Assembly (NCBI RefSeq): GCF_905175385.1
Contig: NZ_HG992750.1
Coordinates: 1,488,001 to 1,552,000 of the forward strand
Length of the DNA: 64,000 nucleotides
Direction of reading: 5' to 3'
From: Vibrio sp. B1FLJ16
GTDB taxonomy: Bacteria; Pseudomonadota; Gammaproteobacteria; Enterobacterales; Vibrionaceae
Below are positions 25,210 to 34,651 of this stretch, one piece after another (position 1 is the first letter of the stretch; every line of letters starts with the position of its first letter). A model generated the notes under the pieces. The model ran no database searches and had not been told where the DNA came from. It worked only from the letters and a program-made list of their open reading frames with translations. The position numbers and the translations under genes were made by a program.

Positions 25210-26259
25210 ATGAGGTTTAATTATGTTTTGCTAAGCGGGGCTTTCCTCATGTTTCCTGTGGCCACTTCTGCAAGTACAGACAGTAGTATCTCCAAGCAAG
25301 ATATATCCGCAGCCATCGTTGGCGGCGAGACCACAACCCTGAATCAACTGCCATTTTTCGCGCGTCTGATTCTGCATAAGACTGGCGAGAATCAATTTGC
25401 CAATATTTGTGGCGGCAGTGTTGTGAATGATCGTTTCATTCTGACGGCAGCACATTGTGTTCAGTCCGACACGTTTACTGACGGCTGGACCACGGACGAT
25501 TTACGCGTATTAGTGAAGAATCCGACCATGGATGACGTCTACGTATCCGAGTTTAAAGACGTTAGCCGAATTATTATTCACCCTGACTATGATGAGAGTG
25601 ACTTGTGGCTAAATGATCTCGCTTTACTTGAACTCACCTATCCTATAACCGATAACGTTCAATCTATTACTTTACCGCAAGACTTTGGTGACTACAGTGA
25701 TGTATCGGTATATCAGATATTTGGATTAGGAAAAACGTCAACCACTACCTCATCCGTACCAAACTATTTACGCTGGGCAGAAGTGGAACCATTGTCGGAC
25801 TATGAATGTGCAGCCATGGTTTCCGGATTTCACTCACAGGAAAGCTTATGTGCAACTGGCTTTGAGAACAGGGTGTATAGCGGAATTTGCGGCGGAGATT
25901 CCGGTGGCCCTCTCACCTATGTCGACGATGAAGGCGTGTATCAGCAAATTGGTATCGTCAGTTATGGATCATCAGTCTGCGAGTCTGCCACTTATCCAAG
26001 TGTATTTACCGAAATACTCAATTACACATCCTGGATTGAACAACATACCAGTACCGGGGTAGTAACCAGTTATGACGCCAGCTTAGCCGCAACGGAAAGC
26101 TATCACAGCGAAGGCGATTCAGAGAATGTGGAAGAGACAACCATTGTCGACGAAGGCGATAGTGATAGCGGCGGCGCACTAGGCGCGAGCCTTTTAGTAA
26201 TCGGCGGTTGGCTTGGTTGGATTCGTCGCCGCAAGCAAACCAGCGTATCCATACGATAG
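25210..26259 (+). CDS. secreted S1-family serine protease with GlyGly-CTERM tail
   Basis: A 349-residue chymotrypsin-fold protease like VesA/B/C of V. cholerae. After the signal peptide, the activation site precedes IVGGE (36-40). The catalytic triad is His82 (TAAHC), Asp136 (NDLALLEL) and Ser231 (GGDSGGPL). The position equivalent to trypsin Asp189 is Gly225 (SGICGGDSGG), so cleavage after Arg/Lys is not expected. An acidic linker leads to a GlyGly-CTERM sorting tail (SGGALGASLLVIGGWLGWIRRRK), which marks type II secretion and rhombosortase processing. SD AAGGATGA. Confidence 0.92.
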   Translation: MRFNYVLLSGAFLMFPVATSASTDSSISKQDISAAIVGGETTTLNQLPFFARLILHKTGENQFANICGGSVVNDRFILTAAHCVQSDTFTDGWTTDDLRVLVKNPTMDDVYVSEFKDVSRIIIHPDYDESDLWLNDLALLELTYPITDNVQSITLPQDFGDYSDVSVYQIFGLGKTSTTTSSVPNYLRWAEVEPLSDYECAAMVSGFHSQESLCATGFENRVYSGICGGDSGGPLTYVDDEGVYQQIGIVSYGSSVCESATYPSVFTEILNYTSWIEQHTSTGVVTSYDASLAATESYHSEGDSENVEETTIVDEGDSDSGGALGASLLVIGGWLGWIRRRKQTSVSIR

Positions 26260-26274
26260 CGCAGAGAGTAAAAC

Positions 26275-26310
26275 AGCCTTCCTTAAATCATGCTTAAGTT
26301 CCGGAAGGCT
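26275..26310. terminator. terminator between convergent genes
   Basis: AGCCTTCC (26275-26282) pairs with GGAAGGCT (26303-26310), with an inner CTTAA/TTAAG pairing. It sits between the protease gene and the - strand gene ending at 26318, and may serve both. Confidence 0.65.
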
Positions 26311-26317
26311 AATTTCA

Positions 26318-26605
26318 TTATCTGCGGATATAAATCGAACTGGAGCTGGCAACCTGACTATCCGGGATTCGAAAGCCCACTTTTAGCATGGTGTTGTGCA
26401 GTACTTTGTTGAACAGCTCAAACTCAACGGTCTCTTCTCGCTGATCCCGATATTCTGTTTTTAGCTCCGGAAACTTTGATATTGCTTCTTTTCGAATCCT
26501 GGTCAGTTCATCCTTATTAATGCTCTGCTTACTCAAAAGTTTACTACCTACAAAGCTTTCGTATGCACGAGCACATTTCATTAATCGCAAAACAAAATCA
26601 TTCAT
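26318..26605 (-). CDS. hypothetical protein, 95 residues
   Basis: A basic, helical, soluble protein (MNDFVLRLMKCARAYESFVGSKLLSKQSINKDELTRIRKEAISKFPELK...). No domain recognised. I start at the ATG at 26605; the frame is open to 26686, but that extension is rich in Arg and Phe and looks non-coding. No strong SD. It lies convergent to the protease gene. Confidence 0.5.
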   Translation of the reverse strand: MNDFVLRLMKCARAYESFVGSKLLSKQSINKDELTRIRKEAISKFPELKTEYRDQREETVEFELFNKVLHNTMLKVGFRIPDSQVASSSSIYIRR

Positions 26606-26797
26606 CGTTATCGTTCTTTTTCTTAGTAGCCTGACGTTAAAGAACACTCTGACATCCGGTGCTCCTGCCTTCTGAAAAGATACCAAGAAACTTCAGCGCT
26701 AGTGTGTAGGAAAAAACCCAATAAAACGAAGGAAAATGCCGACTATGAGTTTTTTCTGATTTTCTAACAATAAGTTAAGAATCTCACTTAACTGATA

Positions 26798-27268
26798 TCA
26801 GAGCATTTGTTTCATGATGTGCTGGGGGCCGACCGGCCCACCAAGATACAGCTCGTTTGTATCCTCAAATCCCGATTTCAGGTAACACTGGTAAGCGGCG
26901 TTATTACGGCAGTTCACCGTCAGATAAAGCGCCTGATATGCCGGAAAGTGAGATCTAGCAAACAGTGCAAACTGACTGATGGCCTGCCTGGCTATCCCTT
27001 TCCCCTGAAACCGGTGGTCCACCAGCAACGCTCTCACGCCCAGGCTATTTGGGGGACAAAAATCATAGCGATTATTGTATCCGGTATCGAATAGGAAAAA
27101 CCCCACTACGGTATCGTCCGCTAAAATTAAATGCGGCAACTCCGTAGTATCCAAGCTTGCTAACATTGCAGCAATGTCACCGACCGTAAACTGCGATTGT
27201 TCTTCAAGCACACTTAACTTGCATACTTGCTCATATCGACCCGGTGTATATTTTTCTATCGTAACCAT
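26798..27268 (-). CDS. GNAT family N-acetyltransferase
   Basis: A 156-residue acetyltransferase. Motif A is LLVDHRFQGKGIARQAISQFALFA (acetyl-CoA loop RFQGKGIA), followed by ALYLTVNCRNNAAYQCYLKSGF, the typical N-x(2)-A-x(2)-Y-x(2)-G-F ending of the fold. Small-molecule (antibiotic, polyamine or amino acid) acetylation is likely, substrate unknown. Monocistronic. Confidence 0.85.
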   Translation of the reverse strand: MVTIEKYTPGRYEQVCKLSVLEEQSQFTVGDIAAMLASLDTTELPHLILADDTVVGFFLFDTGYNNRYDFCPPNSLGVRALLVDHRFQGKGIARQAISQFALFARSHFPAYQALYLTVNCRNNAAYQCYLKSGFEDTNELYLGGPVGPQHIMKQML

Positions 27269-27407
27269 GAATATTCCTTTACTGCTCAGATAAACTGCAA
27301 AATGCCAACTGTCGTGAATCCCAACTTCGTCACTTTGGCTCTAGTAGCACTATCCTACTTAAATGCATGTGCGAGTACAGCTATAACTAAGTACATAATT
27401 AACTAGT

Positions 27408-27674
27408 TATACCCAAATGACTTCAAGATGCAGGATTCAGAGCATTGTCACTGGCATGAGCTCAAGGAAAATAGTGCAGCGGAATAGCGAGCTCTTTCCA
27501 AACTATTTGACGCTGAAATCGTGTCAGTGACATGCTCCCGAAGGGCGAGTTGACTTGGCTCACAGCCTTTGTTAACGATTTTTGATTTAGAACCACTAGA
27601 TCTTCAAATCGTTGCCGCGCCTGTGAACCAAGTCATTCTCGCTCAACCTAGCACCTTGAAGTTATTTGGGTATA
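27408..27674. repeat. 267-bp MITE-like palindromic element
   Basis: The ends are near-perfect 24-base inverted repeats (TATACCCAAATGACTTCAAG... and its complement ending GGGTATA, 22 of 24 matching). Inside are two further nested palindromes: 27440-27453 with 27525-27537, and 27552-27565 with 27621-27634, the latter enclosing AACGATTT/AAATCGTT (27574-27581, 27606-27613). No coding frame. It would fold into a bipartite cruciform. Fragments of the same ends occur at 24906, 38209, 48417 and 63790. Confidence 0.88.
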
Positions 27675-27728
27675 GATACTTAATATTAACGCTACACTGA
27701 GCGTATGTTCTGATACAAAGGATTGAGA

Positions 27729-28586
27729 ATGTTTACTTTTTTGGTGACTGTCGTCGTGATGCTTGCTTTTGCGGCTAATTCAATCTTGTGCCGTCTCGCA
27801 TTGGCAGAAGGATATAGCGATGCAGGCAGCTTTACAGTCATCCGGTTAATTTCGGGGGCGGCGACACTGATTGTCTTTCTTTTAATAGCCGGAACATGGA
27901 GAACAGAAAAGCCGACCAGCCGATTCAGCGTTCTTGCAGGGTTAACCTTGTTTGGTTACGCAATGCTTTTCTCCTATGCCTATATAAACATGACAGCAGG
28001 GACCGGCGCGCTACTTCTGTTTGGTGCTGTACAACTGACACTTTTCACATTGCACTGGTGGCAGGGAGAGCGCTTCAAAACCTTAGAAATAGTCGGCATA
28101 ACCGTCTCTGTTCTCGGTTTCGCCTGGCTTATGCTCCCGTCAGCAACACGCCCAGATATATGGTCTGCAACACTCATGGTGACATCAGGTGTTTGCTGGG
28201 CTTTCTTTACGGCGCTTGGTAAGCAGGCAACAACTCCAAGCAGCGGGATCGCGTGGGGCTTTATTGCCGCCTCTATGATTAGTCTGCTCGTCTCTCCATT
28301 TTTACTTTCGTCACTCTCCCTTTCATTTGAAGGAATAGTGCTTGCCGTCACATCGGGAGCCGTCACCTCAGGTCTGGGTTATCTGTTGTGGTATCACGTG
28401 ATAAAAAAGTTGTCTTTACTCCAGGCTGCGGTGAGCCAGCTATCGGTTCCCGTGATTGCCCTCGTATTGGGAGCTACTCTGCTCGGTGAATCTTTGTCAC
28501 TCCATTCTGTTCTCACCAGTTCAGTCATCTTAGGTGGTATTGCTCTGGTGTTTTTAGCCCGCTCTCTAAACACCGACGAAAACTAA
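27729..28586 (+). CDS. DMT superfamily transporter (EamA domains)
   Basis: A 285-residue inner-membrane protein with about ten hydrophobic segments arranged as two EamA repeats (first from MFTFLVTVVVMLAFAANSILCRLAL, second from WSATLMVTSGVCWAFFTALGKQA). Such proteins export amino acids or other metabolites; the substrate is unknown. The ATG at 27729 has AAAGGA 6 bases upstream. The MITE ends only 54 bases upstream and so may sit within the promoter region. Confidence 0.85.
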   Translation: MFTFLVTVVVMLAFAANSILCRLALAEGYSDAGSFTVIRLISGAATLIVFLLIAGTWRTEKPTSRFSVLAGLTLFGYAMLFSYAYINMTAGTGALLLFGAVQLTLFTLHWWQGERFKTLEIVGITVSVLGFAWLMLPSATRPDIWSATLMVTSGVCWAFFTALGKQATTPSSGIAWGFIAASMISLLVSPFLLSSLSLSFEGIVLAVTSGAVTSGLGYLLWYHVIKKLSLLQAAVSQLSVPVIALVLGATLLGESLSLHSVLTSSVILGGIALVFLARSLNTDEN

Positions 28587-28990
28587 ACAACCCGATAAAG
28601 ATAGAACTTTTCATCTCAAATCCGCATTCTTCATCTATGCTTTTTAGAAGTAGGGTCATGAATGACAAAGAAAAAAGTACCCAGCTCAACCATTGGCGAA
28701 GTAGAGAATTGAAGAAACTTTGATCGGGAAGCGCCAGAAAAAGTCTTATAAATGAGACTCCACCATAAGTAGCTGTTTGAGCATTTTTCCAATTCCCTTA
28801 GTCGTAGCAAGGGCTACAGCCAGATTGACTACTTAATGTGCATTTCATTTTGACAATAGATTTACAAACCGCCTCTTTTCTCTCGTTATATTCCGCCACC
28901 CTGAATATTTTCAGTATAAAACACTGATTTTATGCTTTTTTAATAACACATTTATCAATTTTCAATTTCCGGCCTGAGCAAACTTTGACT
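28587..28990. other. intergenic region without recognised gene
   Basis: About 400 bases. Small hairpins such as AGTCT/AGACT (near 28743-28760) and GTAGC/GCTAC (near 28803-28816) are present. No supported coding frame. It must contain the promoter of the efflux operon. Confidence 0.35.
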
Positions 28991-31189
28991 ATGAACGATA
29001 AAATTAAATTCGCTATAAAAGTATCGCTTAGCCTCACTTTGGCTTTCCTGATCCCCTTTGCTATGGGATGGCCACAGGCATCTACCGCAGCAACTACTGT
29101 GATGCTTATTGCATCAACAGGCAGCCGGCGCGAGTCCTTGGCCAGTGGAACATTGCGGGTTCTCGGCACCTTAGCTGGTGCGGTTATTGGTCTGCTGTTG
29201 GTCGGACTATTCGCACAAGATCGCTTTCTGTACATGCTGTCCGTTTCGCTTGTCGTGTCCTTTATCTTCTACTTCCGTAATGCGTACCAACAAGACCCAA
29301 CTTTACTTATGCTCACCGGAGTAATGACGCTAATGATGTCCAATGGCGGTGATGCGGAAGGTGCATTTCTTTATGGTATCGATCGTGCCTATATGACGGT
29401 ATTTGGGGTAGTGGTATACACGCTTGTAGGCACATTCCTGTTCCCGGTCAAAACTGAGCAGAACCTGAGGCAACTCATTGAAAAGTTAAATCAGACTCAA
29501 CAAGCTCTGTTTGTCGCAATCTTACAGGCTTCCGGAAACAGTCATACAGACCAAGACCAAGGACAAGAACAAGAACAAGAAATGAATACCTCGGATTCAG
29601 CGGAGGAACCTGAAAGCAAAGCAACTCAGCTGACTATCGATGAACTGACAGAGGAAATGTTTGCCGCTCAAAATAGTCTGGAACAACGGTTCGCAACAGT
29701 TAGTGTGGAGTGCAGTGACGTTTCAGCTTATATCAAAGAGTGGCGCTTAGCCGTGCATCTGAGTAAGCAGATCACTCAGCAATTAAGCGTTGCCGTACAC
29801 AGCCATTTTGACCTGCAAGACGATCGCAAATGCATCAGCAACTTTGATGAGACGATTGCGGAAGTTGAGCAGTTGTTCCAGATCTGCCAACAAATCTGGG
29901 ACAACCGGGAAAACGTCTATCGCGCTAAAGAGTTTAAGGTCGATTACGACCAGGAATCATTAGATTCAGCGCCGCACCTGACTAAAGGCTCCGTAATTAC
30001 ACTAGGGTATCTGCTTGAATCAATGCATCAGAACCTTTCACGTTTAGCTGAAAGTATCAGCTGTATTGATTCTGTCACCAACAATGTCTCTTTCGATATA
30101 GAGCTGCCAAAACCTAAAGGCAAATTTCTATGGTGGGATTCAGAGAACTTTAAAACAGCGGTCAAAACCTTTGTTACTTACTGGGTTGCCGGACTGATAT
30201 GGATCTACTTTAATCCGCCAGGCGGCTACTCGTTTGTCATCTTTTCGACCATATTCATGTCTTTGCTGTCCTTCTTGCCGGTACACCCAATCATGTTGCT
30301 TGTACTGTTTACCTTTGGGTTCTTATTTGCGGTGCCGTCTTACGTATTCATATTACCGCAACTGGATCTTGGTATAGAGTTAGGTCTGTTCATTTTCATC
30401 TATACCTTTATCGGCTTTTACCTTTTCAACGGACCAATCACCATCTTTTATATGATCGGCCTGTTTGTACTTGGGTTGAACAATCAAATGTTCTACCACT
30501 TCGGTATCATGATGACGATCATGACGCTGTTCTACATGGTCGTTTTCATGATCATTTTCTCACACTACTTTCCGTTCAACTCCAGACCAGAACACTTGTT
30601 TTTGACGATAAAAGAGCGCTATTTCCGGCATACAAGAGAGCTGTTTGCCACCTATCAAAAACAGTCGGATTCTGTTTTCACATCACTGAAACGCGCTCTG
30701 CACTTGGTGACTTTGAACGTGTCAGCGAAAAAGATGAAAGTCTGGGGGTCGAAGATAAACCACAAGTATTTTGACCAGACTGCGCCGGAAGCAATCAGTG
30801 CATTCAGCAAATCTTGCGATGTGTTATGCAACCACATCAACGTCCTTATGGTTGCTGAAAAGAAATTACTGGCAAACCCGCTGATAAACGAACTTCGCCA
30901 GAAACACCGTGACACCATTCTACCTTTGATGGCAGGAGCGTTATCCCGCGATCAGATAACAGAAGAACTCGACTTCGTTTTTGAACAATACAGCCAGGAT
31001 TACCAATCCTTTGAAGACAAACTGGAAGATTTTTTTAGTGAACTGGATTTATCTGACTACGCGCATTCGGAGATTGCTGGTTTTTATATCTTGCTAAATT
31101 TAAAACGGAACGTATTCGAAGCAATGAAAGAGTGCAAGAAAACCTACGAGGATATCGATTGGGTAAACTTACAACAGAAGCGGTTTTAA
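28991..31189 (+). CDS. FUSC family inner-membrane efflux protein
   Basis: A 732-residue protein of the fusaric acid/aromatic acid exporter family (AaeB/YccS type). Two membrane blocks (residues about 10-155 and 380-530, for example FVIFSTIFMSLLSFLPVHPIMLLVLFTFGFLFAVPSYVFI) are each followed by a large cytoplasmic domain. It likely works with the outer-membrane factor, DUF1656 and HlyD proteins that follow in the same operon. The first cytoplasmic part contains a DQDQGQEQEQE run encoded by a hexamer repeat. The ATG at 28991 is preferred over a TTG two codons earlier. Confidence 0.88.
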   Translation: MNDKIKFAIKVSLSLTLAFLIPFAMGWPQASTAATTVMLIASTGSRRESLASGTLRVLGTLAGAVIGLLLVGLFAQDRFLYMLSVSLVVSFIFYFRNAYQQDPTLLMLTGVMTLMMSNGGDAEGAFLYGIDRAYMTVFGVVVYTLVGTFLFPVKTEQNLRQLIEKLNQTQQALFVAILQASGNSHTDQDQGQEQEQEMNTSDSAEEPESKATQLTIDELTEEMFAAQNSLEQRFATVSVECSDVSAYIKEWRLAVHLSKQITQQLSVAVHSHFDLQDDRKCISNFDETIAEVEQLFQICQQIWDNRENVYRAKEFKVDYDQESLDSAPHLTKGSVITLGYLLESMHQNLSRLAESISCIDSVTNNVSFDIELPKPKGKFLWWDSENFKTAVKTFVTYWVAGLIWIYFNPPGGYSFVIFSTIFMSLLSFLPVHPIMLLVLFTFGFLFAVPSYVFILPQLDLGIELGLFIFIYTFIGFYLFNGPITIFYMIGLFVLGLNNQMFYHFGIMMTIMTLFYMVVFMIIFSHYFPFNSRPEHLFLTIKERYFRHTRELFATYQKQSDSVFTSLKRALHLVTLNVSAKKMKVWGSKINHKYFDQTAPEAISAFSKSCDVLCNHINVLMVAEKKLLANPLINELRQKHRDTILPLMAGALSRDQITEELDFVFEQYSQDYQSFEDKLEDFFSELDLSDYAHSEIAGFYILLNLKRNVFEAMKECKKTYEDIDWVNLQQKRF
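29550..29583 (+). repeat. CAAGAA-type short tandem repeat inside the FUSC gene
   Basis: Six-base units (CCAAGA, CCAAGG, ACAAGA, ACAAGA, ACAAGA) encode alternating Asp/Glu-Gln. Unit gain or loss keeps the frame, so it would change only the length of an acidic linker. Confidence 0.7.
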
Positions 31190-31199
31190 AGGTGGGGAT

Positions 31200-32837
31200 A
31201 TGATGCTTCAAAAATTAACTAAACCAAGCCTCGCCATCATTACTCTGGTCGGGCTCAGTGCATGTACCACTGTGGGGCCTGACTATGTCCATCCGCAGCC
31301 ATCCGCACTGCCTAGTAGTTGGTCGAAACAAACATCAGCAGCAGATACGCAGCGGACTGAACAACAGATACAACAATGGTGGCGACAGTTTAACGATCCG
31401 ACACTGAATCAACTGGTTGATATGGCCAGCCAGCAAAACCTAGATCTGGAAGCGGCAGGATTACGTATTGTCCAGGCACGCGCGTTAGTCGGTGTCGCTA
31501 CAGGTTTGCAATACCCGCAAGTACAAACCGCGTCTGGTAATTTAGCGCGAGCTTACATTAACGACCGGGGATTCAATAACGCCGCACTTTCTTTTGATGC
31601 AGCATGGGAAATGGATATCTGGGGTAAGTACGCACGTGGTATTGAGTCGGTTGAAGCGGGCTACTACGCAACGATAGCCTCTTATCACGACATCATGGTC
31701 ACCGTCACCTCGGAGGTTGTACGTAATTACATCAATTACCGTACCTTCCAGGAGCGCATATTACTGTCTGAACGCAACATCGCCATTCAGGAACGTGTAG
31801 TGCACATCACCCAGGTTCAGTTTGACTCTGGTAATGTGACAGAGCTTGATGTCCAGCAAGCCCAAAACCAGCTCTATACCACGAGAGCTGCTCAACCAAG
31901 CCTTGAGATAGCAATGAAACAGTCGCGCACAGCGATTGCTCTGTTGCTCGGAGTTTTGCCACAAGAAATCGATTCCATCCTCTCATCCAACGGCCTTCCT
32001 GAACGCATCGCGAGTTATGAAGCCCAATTTAAATCAAGCGGAAGAAAGCCGGCATTATCCGGCAATGATGAAAAATCGATCGTTCCTCACCCGCCACAAG
32101 TAGGCACCCAGATAGATGCAAATCTGGTGATGCGTCGGCCAGATCTGCAAGTCTCTGAGATGCAAGCCCGTGCTCAAAGTGCACAGATTGGTGTTGCAGA
32201 AGCGGCTCTGTACCCTAGTTTTTCTCTGTTCGGTTCTATCGGTATTGACAGTACCGTGCCGGATGGCAGCAGCTTTAGCTTCAGTGATTCTCTCACAATG
32301 GTGATTGGCCCGGCCTTCAGCTGGAACATTTTCCAGTATGGAAGGGTGAAGAATAACATTCGCTTCGAAGATGCCAGCTTCCAGGAAACCTTAACCAACT
32401 ACAACAAGAAAGTGCTCCAGGCGGTAAATGAAGTAACCAATGCCTTAGAAGCCTACGACCTGTATTCGCAACAAAAAGCGTTACGTTTGCAGTCTGTAAA
32501 CTCTTCGATTCGTGCGTTCAATATTTCGATGACACAATATGAGAACGGTCAAATCTCATTTGAACGCCTGCTCAGTTCAGTCGAAAAAATGACTCGGGCA
32601 GAAGATAGCTACGCCTCTATCAAAGGCGACGTAGCAAATCAGGTCGTGGCACTTTACAAATCCCTTGGCGGCGGCTGGCAGGCACAAACTGGTAAGCCTT
32701 TCCTGTCAGAAACCATCGCTAAACAGATGAATGAACGTACGGACTGGAACGGATACCTTGATCAAGACAACCGCGTGTTGCCACTACTGCCAATACAGGC
32801 AGCAGATAGCGCTGAATCCAATGGAGAGGAGCCATAA
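31200..32837 (+). CDS. outer-membrane efflux factor (NodT/OprM type lipoprotein)
   Basis: A 545-residue TolC-fold channel. Lipobox LSAC after a short signal peptide, then the NodT opening TVGPDYVHPQPSALPSSW and the typical WWRQFNDPTLNQLVDMASQQNLDL. Second repeat: QIDANLVMRRPDLQVSEMQARAQSAQIGVAEAALYPSFSLFG. It should form the outer-membrane exit of the FUSC/HlyD pump. It starts 10 bases after the FUSC gene and has a second ATG next to the first. Confidence 0.9.
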   Translation: MMLQKLTKPSLAIITLVGLSACTTVGPDYVHPQPSALPSSWSKQTSAADTQRTEQQIQQWWRQFNDPTLNQLVDMASQQNLDLEAAGLRIVQARALVGVATGLQYPQVQTASGNLARAYINDRGFNNAALSFDAAWEMDIWGKYARGIESVEAGYYATIASYHDIMVTVTSEVVRNYINYRTFQERILLSERNIAIQERVVHITQVQFDSGNVTELDVQQAQNQLYTTRAAQPSLEIAMKQSRTAIALLLGVLPQEIDSILSSNGLPERIASYEAQFKSSGRKPALSGNDEKSIVPHPPQVGTQIDANLVMRRPDLQVSEMQARAQSAQIGVAEAALYPSFSLFGSIGIDSTVPDGSSFSFSDSLTMVIGPAFSWNIFQYGRVKNNIRFEDASFQETLTNYNKKVLQAVNEVTNALEAYDLYSQQKALRLQSVNSSIRAFNISMTQYENGQISFERLLSSVEKMTRAEDSYASIKGDVANQVVALYKSLGGGWQAQTGKPFLSETIAKQMNERTDWNGYLDQDNRVLPLLPIQAADSAESNGEEP

Positions 32838-32839
32838 TT

Positions 32840-33043
32840 ATGCCTTATGAACTCTCTTGGGGTGACGTGTATTTCTCCCCTTTACTTCTGGTGCTGATCC
32901 TTGCTGTGACGGCAACCTGGATAACGGTGATCCTGTTAAATAAGACCCGTTTGTCACGCTTTATCGCTTTCCCGTCACTGACTTTTATCGCCATCATGAT
33001 CTTATATGTGGTGGCCATCGACAGTTTTTATATTCAATTTTAG
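32840..33043 (+). CDS. DUF1656 small membrane protein (AaeX-like)
   Basis: A 67-residue protein with two hydrophobic segments (FSPLLLVLILAVTATWITVILL and FPSLTFIAIMILYVVAIDSFYI), opening with ELSWGDVYFSPLL as in the AaeX/DUF1656 family. Members lie between the other genes of aromatic-acid efflux operons; their exact role is unknown. Two bases after the outer-membrane factor gene. Confidence 0.88.
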   Translation: MPYELSWGDVYFSPLLLVLILAVTATWITVILLNKTRLSRFIAFPSLTFIAIMILYVVAIDSFYIQF

Positions 33044-33055
33044 GTGCCAAACAAG

Positions 33056-33943
33056 ATGAAAAAATTAATCGTAATTGCACTCAATCTTGTCATTCTTGGT
33101 GGCGCGGCTTGGCTCGGCTATCAAAAATTTGAAGAGTATTTTAACAACCCCTGGACACGAGACGGCCAGGTACGCGCCAACGTCATAAAAGTTGCGCCTC
33201 GGGTATCCGGCCCCATTGTGAATGTCGCAGTACAGGACAACCAGGAGGTAAAAACCGGCGACTTACTGTTTGAAATCGATCCGACAACTTACGAAGTCGC
33301 CTTGTCTCAGGCGGAAGTGGGACTGGAAAAATCCATCATCAGCTCCCGTGGTAAAAAAATCGAATACGACCGCTTAAAGGATATCCGGGCTAAAGACCGG
33401 GGCGCGGTATCGCACAAAGACCTTATCCGTCGTGAAATCACTTATGAAGAATCTTTACTGCAAATCAAATCAGCAGAAGAGCAGTTAAAGTCCGCCAAGT
33501 TGAATCTCAGCTATACCAAGGTCTATGCAACCGTCGATGGGTTTGTTTCTAACCTGGATATTCGCAACGGCACCCAAGCGGTGGCCAATCAGCCTTTGCT
33601 GGCGCTTATCGACAAAAACAGTTTCTGGGTGTTTGGCTTCTTCCGTGAAAACCAGTTGCAGGAAATAGAACCGGGCAGTAAAGCACGTGTCACCTTAATG
33701 TCGCATCCGGACACGCCGATTGATGCAAAAGTCGACTCTATTGGTTGGGGTATTGCACCAAGCGACGGCACTGTGGGTTACAACCTGTTGCCCAATGTAA
33801 ACCCGGTGTTCCAGTGGATTCGCTTGGCACAGCGGATCCCAGTTCGTATTTCCATCCAGGAACTGCCAGAAGGTATTGATCTTCGGTTCGGCCTTTCTGC
33901 ATCCATTATGGTGATGAAAGATTCCCCAGAAAACAATGAATAA
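33056..33943 (+). CDS. HlyD/AaeA-type membrane fusion protein
   Basis: A 295-residue periplasmic adaptor with one N-terminal membrane helix (KLIVIALNLVILGGAAWLGY). The biotinyl-lipoyl-like domain is split around a coiled coil: TRDGQVRANVIKVAPRVSGPIVNVAVQDNQEVKTGDLLFEIDP and later LNLSYTKVYATVDGFVSNLDIRNGTQAV. The beta-barrel part follows. It links the FUSC protein to the outer-membrane factor. I use the ATG at 33056; a GTG at 33044 is directly at the DUF1656 stop. Confidence 0.9.
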   Translation: MKKLIVIALNLVILGGAAWLGYQKFEEYFNNPWTRDGQVRANVIKVAPRVSGPIVNVAVQDNQEVKTGDLLFEIDPTTYEVALSQAEVGLEKSIISSRGKKIEYDRLKDIRAKDRGAVSHKDLIRREITYEESLLQIKSAEEQLKSAKLNLSYTKVYATVDGFVSNLDIRNGTQAVANQPLLALIDKNSFWVFGFFRENQLQEIEPGSKARVTLMSHPDTPIDAKVDSIGWGIAPSDGTVGYNLLPNVNPVFQWIRLAQRIPVRISIQELPEGIDLRFGLSASIMVMKDSPENNE

Positions 33944-33964
33944 ACACTAAATGAGAGAAAAACC

Positions 33965-34651
33965 ATGAGCATTGGTATAAAACTCAAAAACATTAATGAA
34001 GAAAACAACTTCTTTTATCTCACCTTAGCACTCATCGTTCTATTAATCGGTGGCGCTTTGGCTAAGGCCATTGATGAAGTTGCAATTGAGCTTATATTAC
34101 AATTATTTACGATTATAACTTTCATCGTCTGCTTTGCCAGTCTGCGATTCGACAAGACCTGGTCGAGATTCCTCTATACCCTTGCGGGTGTGTGGGTGTT
34201 CGCCATTGTGATAAAAGCGATATTTCATATACAGGAAATGAACGTCGTAACACTCGCTTTAACTTTCGCGTTTTTCTTTGGCACCTTTAAATCAATTGCC
34301 AGACAGATCTTATTTACCGGCCACATTAACAGTAACAAAGTGATTGGTTCCGTTGCCCTGTTCTTACTGCTTGGTTTGATGTGGGCCATCGCTTACCTCA
34401 TTTTGCTCGAGTTTTCACCACAGTCTTTCACTGGTATGGAAGCCATCTCTTGGGGAGAAAATTTCTCCAATGCCGCGTATTTCAGTTTCGTTACCCTAAC
34501 CACGCTCGGTTATGGGGACATCAGCCCTCTGACGCCGTTGGCTCAGGTCATCGTTTATTTGGAGGCCATTACAGGTGTGTTTTATATGGCAATTGTGGTT
34601 TCGAGCCTCGTCAGCTCTAACATTGATAATCAGGTAGATAAAAATGAATAA
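33965..34651 (+). CDS. potassium-channel-like membrane protein
   Basis: A 228-residue membrane protein. The last third has the pore module of two-TM K+ channels: helix (LLGLMWAIAYLILLEF), pore loop with filter TLTTLGYGDISPLTP, and helix (VYLEAITGVFYMAIVVSSLVSS). Four hydrophobic segments precede it, with no recognisable S4 arginine ladder. There is no RCK/TrkA domain. It follows the efflux operon by 21 bases and overlaps the next gene by 8, so it may be cotranscribed with both. Confidence 0.85.
   Translation: MSIGIKLKNINEENNFFYLTLALIVLLIGGALAKAIDEVAIELILQLFTIITFIVCFASLRFDKTWSRFLYTLAGVWVFAIVIKAIFHIQEMNVVTLALTFAFFFGTFKSIARQILFTGHINSNKVIGSVALFLLLGLMWAIAYLILLEFSPQSFTGMEAISWGENFSNAAYFSFVTLTTLGYGDISPLTPLAQVIVYLEAITGVFYMAIVVSSLVSSNIDNQVDKNE

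Noticed and set aside
28659..28724. Short 21-codon frame between the EamA gene and the FUSC gene
   Set aside because: Too short, no convincing SD and no recognisable sequence.
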